Assembly: GCA_014650475.1 (NCBI GenBank)
Contig: BMVA01000003.1
Location: forward strand, 310,001-374,000
Length of the DNA stretch: 64,000 bases
Reading direction: 5' to 3'
DNA from: Streptomyces albogriseolus
GTDB taxonomy: Bacteria; Actinomycetota; Actinomycetes; Streptomycetales; Streptomycetaceae
Both the position numbers and the translations under genes were made by a program. Below the pieces are notes generated by a model that saw nothing but the letters and a program-made list of their open reading frames with translations, had not been told where the DNA came from and searched no databases. Position 1 is the stretch's first letter. The number at the start of each line of letters is the position of its first letter. This document shows, piece after piece, positions 15,720 to 24,067 of this stretch.

Positions 15720-16610
15720 ATGCGTTCGGTACGAGAGAGGCAATCCGCACCCCCCGCCGGCAGCAGGGCGACCGCTCGCCGCACCGGCGGACGACGGCCG
15801 TCCTCCCGCCGCCGCCGGGTACGCCCGCGCAGACGGGGGCGCGTGCTGCTCACCTGCCTGCTCGCGGTCGCGCTCCTGGGAGCGGCGGCGCTCCTGCGGG
15901 CCGAATTACGGGACGAGGGCGGCGCACGGCAGGACGCGCCGGACGCACGGCCCCCGCGGGCCGCGCCCACGCCCCCTCCGTCCCCCGCCCCCACGCCCAC
16001 GGCGCCCTCCCCCTCCGCGACCAGGACCACGATCGAGGTGCCGGAGCGGGGCAGCGGGACGTTCGTCACCGCGCGGGCCGACGGGGAGACGGTGGGCGAG
16101 GGGTCCCGGCCCCTGCGGTACGTCGTGGAGGTCGAGGACGGGCTGGACGTCTCGCCGTCCGAGGCGGCCAGGGAGATCGCCGCGATCCTCGCCGCCCCGC
16201 GCGGCTGGACCCACGACCCCGAGAACGCGTTCCGCCTGGTCGGCGCGGGCGCCCCGCACGACCTCTCGATCAGGATCGCCACCCCCGCCACGGCGGACGC
16301 CCTGTGCTGGGACGGGATCCGGCAGGACACCGGCGGCGAGTACAACTGCGAGGTGCCGGACGGGGTGGTGGTGAACCTCAGGCGCTGGGTCGAGGGCTCG
16401 CCCACCTTCGACGGGCCGATCCACGACTACCGGGCGCTGATCATCAACCACGAGATGGGCCACTTCCTCGGTCACTCCCACATGACCTGCGGGGGCGAGG
16501 GACGGCTCGCGCCCGTGATGATGCAGCAGATCAAGGGCCTGAACGGCTGTGTGGCCAACGCCTGGCCGTACGACGAGGACGGCGACCTCGTCACGGGACC
16601 GGCCGCGTGA
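15720..16610 (+). CDS. DUF3152 metalloprotease-like membrane-anchored protein with a TTA codon
   Basis: 296 residues. Very basic N-terminus, one span near 42-60, a Pro/Thr/Ala-rich linker to about 103, then a DUF3152 ectodomain. That domain contains NHEMGHFLGHSHMTC, an HExxHxxGxxH zinc-metzincin signature. The only TTA leucine codon I found in the window is at 15906-15908 (Leu63), so translation should depend on the bldA tRNA and be delayed to late growth. No Shine-Dalgarno is visible before the ATG. Substrate unknown; relatives are uncharacterised. Confidence 0.8.
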   Translation: MRSVRERQSAPPAGSRATARRTGGRRPSSRRRRVRPRRRGRVLLTCLLAVALLGAAALLRAELRDEGGARQDAPDARPPRAAPTPPPSPAPTPTAPSPSATRTTIEVPERGSGTFVTARADGETVGEGSRPLRYVVEVEDGLDVSPSEAAREIAAILAAPRGWTHDPENAFRLVGAGAPHDLSIRIATPATADALCWDGIRQDTGGEYNCEVPDGVVVNLRRWVEGSPTFDGPIHDYRALIINHEMGHFLGHSHMTCGGEGRLAPVMMQQIKGLNGCVANAWPYDEDGDLVTGPAA

Positions 16611-16669
16611 CGCGGATCTGAGTACCCGTACGGATGTGCGCCGGGCCCAGGGCGGCGGAGAGTGGGCGT

Positions 16670-17404
16670 ATGCGTCGACTCCTGCTGCTCGCACCGGTGT
16701 TGCTGGCCCTGACGGGGTGCGGGGTGATCCAGTCGGGCGACGAGAAGGCGACCGACGCCGCACGCGCGGAAGCCACGAGGGCCGGCATGCGCCTGGACAG
16801 CCAACGGCCGCGCACGGCCGACGAGGTGGGGTACGCGGCGTCGACCCTGGACGGGGTGGAGGTACTGCGGGTCACGGGCGCCGCCACGCACGACGGGGAC
16901 GGTGTCGAGCTGATCGTCCGCACCACCGGCACGGCCCTCGAGTCGGGACTCGACCCGCAGACGATCACCGTGCGGCGCTGTTTCGCCCTACGGGTGTCCC
17001 CGCGGACGGAGTGGGGCGAGGAGGCCCGGGAGACCGACTGCCCCGACGGTCCGCCCCTCCGCTTCGCCCCGCCGCCGGAACCGCCCCAGGTGCCGTTCGA
17101 CGCGGTCGGCTCGCGCCTGCCGCGCGTCCCGGAGAGCGGCCGCGTGGACGAGGCCGAGGTGCGCCGGGTACTCGCCTCACTGGACATGGACCCGGCGATC
17201 ACGACACAGGTGAAGACGGAGGACGGCCGCGTCGGCATCCTCCTGTCCCCGCCGTCCGACGGCTACTCCCCGACGGACTGCGTCCTCGCCGTCGTCGCCC
17301 CCGGCGACACCAGCGTCTGGATGCCCTCCCGCATGCAACGCATGCCCGGCGAAGGCGGCTGCTCGGTCGGCAACGCCCTGCACCCCCTGCCGCCGCCGCA
17401 CTGA
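16670..17404 (+). CDS. Hypothetical lipoprotein
   Basis: 244 residues with lipobox LLALTGC (lipidated Cys about residue 17) after MRRLLLLAPV. The exported part has two Cys pairs and no domain I can name. GGAGAG before the ATG. Lies 59 bases after the DUF3152 gene and may be co-transcribed. It ends at a very strong terminator. Confidence 0.7.
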   Translation: MRRLLLLAPVLLALTGCGVIQSGDEKATDAARAEATRAGMRLDSQRPRTADEVGYAASTLDGVEVLRVTGAATHDGDGVELIVRTTGTALESGLDPQTITVRRCFALRVSPRTEWGEEARETDCPDGPPLRFAPPPEPPQVPFDAVGSRLPRVPESGRVDEAEVRRVLASLDMDPAITTQVKTEDGRVGILLSPPSDGYSPTDCVLAVVAPGDTSVWMPSRMQRMPGEGGCSVGNALHPLPPPH

Positions 17405-17412
17405 CGCGGACA

Positions 17413-17459
17413 CCCGCGTGGGGCTGCCCCGGCCGTATGCCGGGGCAGCCCCACGCGGG
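17413..17459. terminator. Bidirectional terminator, 21-bp perfect stem
   Basis: Arms 17413-17433 and 17439-17459 with loop CGTAT, between converging genes (lipoprotein and CsbD-like). The strongest hairpin in this part of the window. Confidence 0.88.
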
Positions 17460-17473
17460 CGTGTCGAAGCAGG

Positions 17474-17647
17474 TCAGTGCTTGAACGCGTCCTTCGTCTT
17501 CTCCTTGGCCTCGCGGGCGTCGCCCTTGCTCTTCGTGGCCTGGCCCTGCGCCTCCATGCGGTCGTTCCCGGTGGCGCGCCCCAGGGCCTCCTGGGCCTTG
17601 CCCTGCGCCTGCTCGGTCTTCGCCTTGGCCTTCTCACCGGCACTCAC
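17474..17647 (-). CDS. CsbD-like small stress protein
   Basis: 57 residues from GTG 17647 behind GAGGAGG. Almost entirely charged and Ala/Gln/Lys: repeats of EKAKAKTEQAQGKAQEALG and the conserved NDRMEAQGQ are the CsbD signature. Family members are abundant, probably partly disordered general-stress proteins; biochemical role unknown. Confidence 0.85.
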   Translation of the reverse strand: MSAGEKAKAKTEQAQGKAQEALGRATGNDRMEAQGQATKSKGDAREAKEKTKDAFKH

Positions 17648-17784
17648 GGAACACGCCTCCTCGTAGCGTTCGGGCACTGCGTCGTGAGCCCCCGAGTGCC
17701 CGCACTGTTCCTTCACAAACAAGGTGACGGTGAGGTGTGCGGCTGCGGGTCGAGGGCAAACGGAGCGGCAGGAGGTCGATAACT

Positions 17785-17955
17785 ATGGTTCCCTTGCTGC
17801 TCGTTCTGCTTCTCGCCCTGATCCTGTTCGGCGCCGGCTTCGCCGTGAAGGTGCTGTGGTGGATCGCCATCGCGGTCCTCGTGATCTGGCTGCTCGGCTT
17901 CGTCATGCGCTCCACCAACGCGGGCGGTGGTCGCGGCCGCTGGTACCGCTGGTGA
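17785..17955 (+). CDS. Small hydrophobic membrane protein
   Basis: 56 residues: two closely packed hydrophobic stretches (LLLVLLLALILFGAGFAVKV and IAIAVLVIWLLGFVM) and a Gly/Arg tail. GGAGG is 10 bases before ATG 17785. This kind of hydrophobic protein is common in Streptomyces, often beside stress genes, as here next to the divergent CsbD gene. Confidence 0.75.
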   Translation: MVPLLLVLLLALILFGAGFAVKVLWWIAIAVLVIWLLGFVMRSTNAGGGRGRWYRW

Positions 17956-17988
17956 CGCGGCGCACCCCGACGCCGCACCACCCCCCGG

Positions 17989-18016
17989 GGGCCCGGTCAC
18001 CACGGTGACCGGGCCC
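17989..18016. terminator. Hairpin terminator after the hydrophobic protein gene
   Basis: 12-bp perfect stem GGGCCCGGTCAC / GTGACCGGGCCC with loop CACG, 34 bases past the stop. Confidence 0.75.
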
Positions 18017-18050
18017 TCGGCCCGTGCGGTCGCCCCTGTTCTGTCCTCGA

Positions 18051-18098
18051 ACGTCCCCGGATGTGTCCGTGATCGGTAACGGACGCATCCGGGGACGT
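18051..18098. promoter_or_regulatory. Long inverted repeat upstream of the deacetylase gene
   Basis: 20-bp arms matching at 19 positions (18051-18070 and 18079-18098) with an 8-base centre GATCGGTA. It lies after a separate terminator and about 85 bases before the deacetylase start, so it is more likely an operator or a leader RNA hairpin than a second terminator. Binding factor unknown. Confidence 0.55.
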
Positions 18099-18183
18099 CC
18101 GTCTCCCGTCCTGCCCAGTGGTTCCCGGGGATTCCGGGACACCGGCGAGCGACGACGGACGACAGCGGAAAGCGGGGCGGGAC

Positions 18184-18951
18184 ATGGCGCGGCACAGCGG
18201 TGGACGAGGCTGGTACGGCAAGGTGGCCGGGGCCGCGCTCGGGGTGACGATGCTCGCCGTCGGCGCCTCGGTGTACACCGCCCAGGCCGACGTCGTGAGC
18301 GGCGCCCCGCAGGCCGGCGCGTCCGCGACCCCCGCCGCCGTCGAACGGGTCTCCCCCACGATCGCGCACGCCTCCGACGCGGGCCCGCGCGGCGTCAACA
18401 TCACCATCGACGACGGCCCCGATCCCCGCTGGACGCCCCAGGTGCTGGAGCTGCTGCGCGCGGAGGGCGTGAAGGCCACCTTCTGCCTGACCGGGATCCA
18501 GGCGCAGGCGCACCCCGGCCTGGTCAAGGAGATCGTCGCGGACGGGCACGTCCTGTGCGACCACTCCGTCTCCCACGACACCGCCATGGACCGGAAGTCC
18601 GAGGCGTACCAGTCGAAGGAGATCCTCGACGCCGAGCGCATGATCACCGAGGCGTCCGGCGGCGTCCGTCCCCTCTACTACCGCGCGCCCGGCGGGGCGT
18701 TCACCCCGCACAGCCGCGCGGTCGCCGCCTCCCGCGGCATGCGCCCGCTGGGCTGGAACGTCGACACCAAGGACTTCGAGCAGCCGGGCGCGGACTCCAT
18801 CGTCGAGACCGTGCAGCGGGAGCTGCCCAACGGCCCGACCATCCTCTTCCACGACGCGGGCGGCGACCGCGCGCAGACCGTCGAGGCGCTGCGCCGCGTG
18901 CTGCCCTGGCTGAAGGAGGAGGGCTACTCCTTCGGCTTCCCGGTGCGCTGA
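18184..18951 (+). CDS. Secreted polysaccharide deacetylase (NodB fold)
   Basis: 255 residues. An N-terminal signal-like segment (VAGAALGVTMLAVGASVYTA) ends near 38, then a CE4 NodB domain. Motif 1 is TIDDGPDP with the base and metal Asp, motif 2 HSVSHD with two metal His, motif 3 YRAPGGAF, motif 4 GWNVDTKDF, motif 5 ILFHDAGG. All zinc ligands are present, so it should remove N-acetyl or O-acetyl groups from peptidoglycan, chitin or xylan outside the cell. The HDAGGDR ending is the usual Streptomyces form. A long inverted repeat lies in its upstream region. Confidence 0.88.
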   Translation: MARHSGGRGWYGKVAGAALGVTMLAVGASVYTAQADVVSGAPQAGASATPAAVERVSPTIAHASDAGPRGVNITIDDGPDPRWTPQVLELLRAEGVKATFCLTGIQAQAHPGLVKEIVADGHVLCDHSVSHDTAMDRKSEAYQSKEILDAERMITEASGGVRPLYYRAPGGAFTPHSRAVAASRGMRPLGWNVDTKDFEQPGADSIVETVQRELPNGPTILFHDAGGDRAQTVEALRRVLPWLKEEGYSFGFPVR

Positions 18952-19054
18952 CCGTCCACAACGATCGCGATTCAGGGCAGACCCGCCTGTTCAGGATGGA
19001 GCGCTGCCAGGCAGACTCAAAGCCGTACACCCGTCGACGAAGGATGGCTCGTTC

Positions 19055-19639
19055 ATGATCACGCTGACCAAGGAAGACGGCCCCGCGGACCTGGACGGGG
19101 TCACGCACCTGTCCATCGGAGTCTCCTGGGACCCGACCGCCGGCGCCAGCGGCGGAGTGCTCGGCAAGCTGCGCCGCAAGACCGGTACGGACCTCGACCT
19201 GATCGCCGTCGCCATGTCCGGCAGCGACCCGGTGCGCCTGGCGGGCCTGGACTCGCTCGACCCGATGGGCAACGGCTCCCTCCTGCACAGCGGCGACAAC
19301 CAGACGGGCCACGGCGACGGGGACGACGAGACGGTGACCGTCGAGTTCTCCCGGCTGCCCGGCGCCATCACCTCGATCGTGTTCGTCGCGGCCGCCTACA
19401 AGAAGGGCAGCTCCTTCCAGAAGGCCCGCAACATCAGCTTCAAGGTCTACGACGCCACCGGCGGCAGCACCCAGCAGGTCGCCGACATCTGGCCGAGCAT
19501 GCTCAGCCAGGACAACGGCTGCGCCGTCGCCAAGGCCGTCAAGGTGGGCAACGGCTGGAAGCTCCAGGTCATCAACGAGACCGGCAAGATCAAGCAGGGC
19601 GACGAGCACGCCCTGATGCGGTTCGCCGTCAGCAAGTAA
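19055..19639 (+). CDS. TerD-family tellurite-resistance/stress protein
   Basis: 194 residues, one full TerD domain: an N-terminal GVSWDP strand, DLDLIAVAMSG with calcium-binding acids, and the loop DGDDETVTVEF. The middle VFVAAAYKKGSSFQKARNI and the C-terminal MRFAVSK complete it. TerD proteins are cytoplasmic calcium-binding beta-sandwiches implicated in envelope stress and tellurite resistance. Single gene here, without the tlp/ter operon partners; a separate truncated TerD remnant is at 11678-11971. Confidence 0.85.
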   Translation: MITLTKEDGPADLDGVTHLSIGVSWDPTAGASGGVLGKLRRKTGTDLDLIAVAMSGSDPVRLAGLDSLDPMGNGSLLHSGDNQTGHGDGDDETVTVEFSRLPGAITSIVFVAAAYKKGSSFQKARNISFKVYDATGGSTQQVADIWPSMLSQDNGCAVAKAVKVGNGWKLQVINETGKIKQGDEHALMRFAVSK

Positions 19640-19714
19640 CGGCGCGGCGGAAGAGAGCGGAAGAGAAGCGGGCGGCCACGGCACCATGAGAGGTGTCGTG
19701 GCCGCCCTCCCCCG

Positions 19715-20422
19715 TCAGGGAAACTGCGCGTAGACGCCGCCCTCGGTGTCGCGCACGGTGACCCGCCCCAGGTCGTCGGTGTCGGCGACGGCGTACCAGA
19801 CGCCCCAGCCGGGACGGCCGGGCAGCTCCAGCAGCTCGCCGCGCACCGGCCCGTCCTCCGACGCGACCTCGACCACCGACGCCGTCCCCGCACCGCCGTA
19901 GTAAAGGCCCGAGAGCAGCGCCCTGGTGGGCGACGACTCGGACTGCACCGTGACTCCGGGGACGTCCCGGTCGATGTTGTCGCTGTTCACGCTCCGGAAC
20001 TGCGGCTCGGGACTGTCCGGCGTCGTCCAGTGCTTCCCCTCCTCCGTCAGCCACAGGACGAACCCCGGCGCCGCCGTCACCCGCTCGCCCGGTGCGACGA
20101 CGCGCGGCGTCGGCGCGGGCGCGCTCGGTGAGCGGGAGGGCACGGGTGAGGCGGACACCGTGGCGGCCGGGCGCGTGACCCGGTCGCCGTCGTCCGGGCC
20201 GTGCAGCGAGACGAAGGCCAGCGGCGCCAGCAGCACGGCGCAGCCCGCGCCCAGCACGGTCGTACGGCGCCTGCGGCGGATCAGCCGGCCGCGGCGTTCC
20301 ACGGCGGCCAGCGGCACACGGGACGGGGTGACGTCGTACGCGGCGGCGGCCAGCGCCTCGCGCAGCCGTCCGGCCCCGGCGGGCTCCGCGTCCGGTTCTG
20401 CTTCCGGGTCGAGGTGGTTCAT
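19715..20422 (-). CDS. Membrane-anchored partner (putative anti-sigma factor) of the SigE-family factor
   Basis: 235 residues. Cytoplasmic N-terminus of about 50 with an Arg cluster (RRRRRTT), one span near 53-75, a Ser/Pro linker, then an extracellular domain ending GGVYAQFP. The ATG overlaps the sigma factor stop (ATGA), so they are made together. The extracellular domain has a close copy in the secreted protein at 21044-21640, with 64 consecutive identical bases. No ZAS zinc motif is visible, so anti-sigma function rests on gene order and topology. Confidence 0.7.
   Translation of the reverse strand: MNHLDPEAEPDAEPAGAGRLREALAAAAYDVTPSRVPLAAVERRGRLIRRRRRTTVLGAGCAVLLAPLAFVSLHGPDDGDRVTRPAATVSASPVPSRSPSAPAPTPRVVAPGERVTAAPGFVLWLTEEGKHWTTPDSPEPQFRSVNSDNIDRDVPGVTVQSESSPTRALLSGLYYGGAGTASVVEVASEDGPVRGELLELPGRPGWGVWYAVADTDDLGRVTVRDTEGGVYAQFP
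19782..19845 (-). repeat. 64-bp exact repeat inside the membrane partner gene
   Basis: Identical to 21138-21201 at every base, including codon third positions. It encodes the segment around ELLELPGRPGWGVWYAVAD. The rest of the two genes is clearly diverged, so this stretch may have been homogenised by gene conversion. Confidence 0.85.
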
Positions 20423-20970
20423 GGGCGGGCTCCGGGAAGAGGGTGCGGGCGCTCGGCGGCGGCGAACGCGGGATGGGAGCGCAGAGCCTCGAGACCGCGC
20501 CGCGCATGCGTCTTGACCGTGCCGAGCGAGCAGTTGAGCACCTCGGCGACGGCGGCCTCCGGCAGGTCCTCCCAGTACCGCAGCACCAGCACCGTGCGCT
20601 GCCGGGTGGACAGCGAGCCGAGCGCCTCGGTGATCGCGGCGCGGGACTCGACGGACTCGGCGTGGCCCTGGTCGGACTGGTGCACCCGCTCCGGCAGGAA
20701 CGGCATCAGAAGGTGCGTGACCCGGCGTCTGCGGGTCCGGCTGATGTTGTTGTTGACCAGGGAGCGCCGGACGTAGAGGTCGATGTCGTCGGGCGGGACG
20801 CGCCCCCAGCGGGCGTACACCTTCGCCAGGGTGGTCTGGACGAGATCCTCGGCCTCGTGGAAGTCCCCGGTGAGCAGGAGCGCGGTCCGCACCAGACGGG
20901 CCCAGGCCGCACCCGCGTAGGTGGCGAAGTCGGGGTGTGCCGGGAAGGCGGCGGATGTCTCGTGCGGCAC
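20419..20970 (-). CDS. SigE-family ECF RNA polymerase sigma factor
   Basis: 183 residues. Region 2 lies at about 22-85 (LLLTGDFHEAEDLVQTTLAK and ISRTRRRRV). Region 4 lies at about 118-170 (LSTRQRTVLVLRYWEDLPEA with helix-turn-helix SLGTVKTHARRGLEAL). It directs RNA polymerase to a small regulon, probably its own promoter and the neighbouring secreted protein. First gene of the pair with the membrane partner. Confidence 0.85.
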   Translation of the reverse strand: MPHETSAAFPAHPDFATYAGAAWARLVRTALLLTGDFHEAEDLVQTTLAKVYARWGRVPPDDIDLYVRRSLVNNNISRTRRRRVTHLLMPFLPERVHQSDQGHAESVESRAAITEALGSLSTRQRTVLVLRYWEDLPEAAVAEVLNCSLGTVKTHARRGLEALRSHPAFAAAERPHPLPGARP

Positions 20971-21043
20971 GGACCGGTTCCTCTGCGTCGGGTATGGGGG
21001 GAGAGCCGGGGCGGGGGACCGGCCGGTCCCCCGCCCCGCGGGG

Positions 21044-21640
21044 TCAGCGCAGCGACAGCGAGGCGTAGACCTTGCCCTTGGTGGTGCGGACCGTCACCTC
21101 GGAGACGAAGTTCCAGGAGCCGTCGTTCGCCACGGGATCGGCGACGGCGTACCAGACGCCCCAGCCGGGACGGCCGGGCAGCTCCAGCAGCTCGCCGCGC
21201 AGCGGTCCTGCCTGCGTCTCGAGCTCGACGACGGACGCGGTGCCCTTGCCGCCGTAGTACAGGCCGGAGAGGTAGACGCGCTCCGGGGTGCCCTCGGACT
21301 GGACGGAGACGCCGGGAGTGCCCAGGTCGATGTTGCCGTCGACCACGCTGCGGAACTGTCCCTCTGGCATGTCCGGCGTGGTCCAGTGCTTGCCCTCGGG
21401 CGTCAGCCACAGCTCGAAGCCGGGCGCGCCGGTGACGCGCTCGCCCGGCTCGACGATGCGGGGCGTCGGGGCGTGCTTCTTCGCGGCGGCCGGAGCCGCG
21501 GCCGGAGCGGCGGCCGTCACCGTCGCGGAGTGCGTGGCCCGGCCGGCCGTGTCGTGGGGCGCCGCGTACGACATCGTGGCCATGCCGGCCACCGCGGCCG
21601 TGACGGCCGCACCGGCCAGGTACTTCAGTGTCCGCTTCAT
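21044..21640 (-). CDS. Secreted paralogue of the sigma partner's extracellular domain
   Basis: 198 residues. Sec signal peptide (MKRTLKYLAGAAVTAAVAGM to about 26, AYA-type end), Ala/Pro linker, then the same domain as the ectodomain of the protein at 19715-20422: RIVEPGERVTGAPGFELWL, GKHWTTPDMPEGQFRSV, YLSGLYYGGKGTASVVELE and GELLELPGRPGWGVWYAVAD. Lies 73 bases upstream of the sigma gene on the same strand. It could compete with, or signal to, the membrane partner by sharing its ligand. Confidence 0.75.
   Translation of the reverse strand: MKRTLKYLAGAAVTAAVAGMATMSYAAPHDTAGRATHSATVTAAAPAAAPAAAKKHAPTPRIVEPGERVTGAPGFELWLTPEGKHWTTPDMPEGQFRSVVDGNIDLGTPGVSVQSEGTPERVYLSGLYYGGKGTASVVELETQAGPLRGELLELPGRPGWGVWYAVADPVANDGSWNFVSEVTVRTTKGKVYASLSLR
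21138..21201 (-). repeat. 64-bp exact repeat inside the secreted paralogue gene
   Basis: Same sequence and orientation as 19782-19845. Confidence 0.85.
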
Positions 21641-21854
21641 GCGGGCGACTCCTCGTGGAACACGGGTCCTCGCGGGCCCAGGCGATCTGATGGACGGAGG
21701 GCGCCTCTCCATCCGTACAAACCCCGGACCGCCGCCCGCCGGATGACACCCGCCGTGAAGTTTCTCCGGACCGTCCGGCCGAGTTGCCGCGCGCGGGTGA
21801 TGCGAGAAGGTGAGAGAAGGCCGGGAGGGGAATGGCCCGCGAAGGAGGTGCGCC

Positions 21855-23936
21855 GTGCCGGACGGCCCCGCCGACGACAGCGCGGTGCTGGACGCGCTGT
21901 TCGCCGGCTCGCCCCAGGGCCTGTTCCTGCTCGGCGCCGACCGCAGGGTCACCCGGTACAACCCGTCCGCGCGCGGGGTGCGCGGCCTTCCGGCCGACGA
22001 CGTCGTCGGCCACGACGTACGGGACTTCGCGCCCGATCTGGAGCCGGAGCTCGACCGTCTGATCGACGAGGTGCTCACGACCGGCGAGCCGATGCGCGGA
22101 CGGCTGCTGCGCGGACGGTCCCCGTCCGGACCACACCGGACGCTCGCCGTGGAGGTGTCGCTGTTCCCGCTGCGCGACGGCCCCGGGGTGGTCGGCGTGG
22201 TGGAGGACGTGACCGGGCGGCAGGCCGCCGCGGACCGCCTGGCCGTGCTCAGCACGGTGCACCGGACCGTCGGCGCCACCCTCGACGTGCAGGCCACGGC
22301 GGACGCCCTGGTCGAGGCGCTGGTGCCGGACCTCGCCGACGCGGCGACCGTGGACCTGCTGGACGACGCCCCCGCCGGAGCGGCGCACCCGCCCGGTCCC
22401 CTGCCGACGTCCGTGCCGCTGCGCCGGGTCGCGTTCGCCGCCCCCGACACCGTCGAGCCGGTCCGGCGCACCGGCGACAGCCGTCCCTTCCCGTTCCCCA
22501 CGCCGTACACGCAGGCCCTCAGCGACGGGCGAGCGCGGCTGGTGCAGGTCACTCCGGACGATCCATGGCTGGCGACCGACCCGGACGGCTTCGCCGCCCT
22601 GCTCGGGCGGGAGGTCCACTCCATGATCGTCGCGCCGCTCACCGCGCGGGACACCGTGCTGGGGCTGCTGACGCTGTACCGCGGCCGGGTCGACGCCTTC
22701 GAGGAGGCGGACCTGGACGTGGCCCGGCAGGCCGCCGCGACCGCGGCCGTGCACCTGGACAACGCGCGCAGCTACCGCCGTGAGCACGCGGTGGCGTCCA
22801 CCCTCCAGCGGCGGCTGCAGCCGGGCGTGACCCCGCGGCTGTCGGCGGTGGAGACCGCGCACGTGTATCTGCCGGAGAGCGCGGGCGGGGCCTGGTTCGA
22901 CGTCATCCCGCTGTCCGGGACCCGGGTGGCGCTGGTCGTCGGGGACGTCGCCGGCCACGGCATCGAGGCGGCGGCCACCATGGGGCAGCTCCGCGTCGCG
23001 CTGCGCACCCTGGCGCTGCAGGACCTGGAGACCGACGAGGTGCTGACCCACCTGGACGAGGTCGCCGGGCAGCTCACGGCCGTCGACACCCGCGAGGCGC
23101 ACCCCTACCTGGCGACCTGCGCGGTCACCGTCTACGACCCGGTCTCCCGGCAGTGCACCATGATGCGGGCCGGACACCCCGCCCCAGTCCTGGTCGACCC
23201 GGACGGCTCGCCGATCGACGTGGACGTGCCGCTCGGCCCGCCGCTGGGCGCGGAGGGCGGGGCCGCCTTCCGCCCGGCCGTCGCGCAGCTCCCGCCGGGC
23301 TGCCTCATCGCGCACGTCACCAACGGGCTGCTGGGCTCCGAAGGGAGCGGCGACGACGAGGCGGACGCCGTGCACCGCCTGGAGCATGTGCTGGCGACCC
23401 CGTCCCAGCCGCTCCAGGAGCTGTGCGACACCGCCGTCTACCGCATGACGCCCTCGCGGTACGACGACGCCGTCCTGCTGCTCGCGCGCACCGAGTGCCT
23501 GCCGCCGGACCGGGTCGCCGACTGGACGCTGCCCGCGGACACCTCCGTGGTCGGCACGGCCCGCCGGCTCGTCGGCCAGCAGCTCGCCGCCTGGGACCTC
23601 GGCGACCGCGCCTTCACCACCGAGATCATCGTCAGCGAGCTCGTCACCAACGCGATCCTGCACGGCGAGGGCCCGGTCCGGCTGCGCCTCATCCACGACG
23701 GTGAGCGCCTGCTGGCCGAGGTGACGGACGCGAGCAGCGCGGGTCCTCACCTCCGCCACGCCCGGGCCGGCGACGAGGGCGGGCGGGGGCTGTACATCGT
23801 GATGCGGCTCAGCGCCCACTGGGGCGTACGGCACGGCCGCGAGGACAAGACGATCTGGTCCGAACAACGCCTCGGGGAAGACGTCCCGGAGGACCTCCTC
23901 GCGACGGTGGACGTGTTCGACACGGCGGGGGCGTGA
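21855..23936 (+). CDS. PAS-GAF-SpoIIE-ATPase regulator with degenerate phosphatase
   Basis: 693 residues from GTG 21855 behind GAAGGAGG. Order: PAS (about 8-122), GAF (about 132-305), SpoIIE PP2C (about 315-545), HATPase anti-sigma-kinase-like domain (about 555-680, N box SELVTNAILHG). Such proteins normally dephosphorylate anti-sigma-factor antagonists and can also phosphorylate them. Here two metal acids of the PP2C core are gone: GGDW/FYD has become GGAWFD (Ala346) and TDG has become TNG (Asn490), while GDVAGHG (Asp364) and YDDAV remain. The phosphatase is therefore probably weak or dead, leaving sensing and kinase or binding roles. Confidence 0.85.
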   Translation: MPDGPADDSAVLDALFAGSPQGLFLLGADRRVTRYNPSARGVRGLPADDVVGHDVRDFAPDLEPELDRLIDEVLTTGEPMRGRLLRGRSPSGPHRTLAVEVSLFPLRDGPGVVGVVEDVTGRQAAADRLAVLSTVHRTVGATLDVQATADALVEALVPDLADAATVDLLDDAPAGAAHPPGPLPTSVPLRRVAFAAPDTVEPVRRTGDSRPFPFPTPYTQALSDGRARLVQVTPDDPWLATDPDGFAALLGREVHSMIVAPLTARDTVLGLLTLYRGRVDAFEEADLDVARQAAATAAVHLDNARSYRREHAVASTLQRRLQPGVTPRLSAVETAHVYLPESAGGAWFDVIPLSGTRVALVVGDVAGHGIEAAATMGQLRVALRTLALQDLETDEVLTHLDEVAGQLTAVDTREAHPYLATCAVTVYDPVSRQCTMMRAGHPAPVLVDPDGSPIDVDVPLGPPLGAEGGAAFRPAVAQLPPGCLIAHVTNGLLGSEGSGDDEADAVHRLEHVLATPSQPLQELCDTAVYRMTPSRYDDAVLLLARTECLPPDRVADWTLPADTSVVGTARRLVGQQLAAWDLGDRAFTTEIIVSELVTNAILHGEGPVRLRLIHDGERLLAEVTDASSAGPHLRHARAGDEGGRGLYIVMRLSAHWGVRHGREDKTIWSEQRLGEDVPEDLLATVDVFDTAGA

Positions 23937-24067
23937 GGGACGCGTCCGGGCGACCTCGCCAGCGCGATCACCCCGGCGCGGGTACGGGAGGCGTGCACCT
24001 CGACGGACACCGGGCCGAACGGGCCGACGCAAGCCGTGCCTACGTACGGCAGCGTGTCCGGCGCGTG

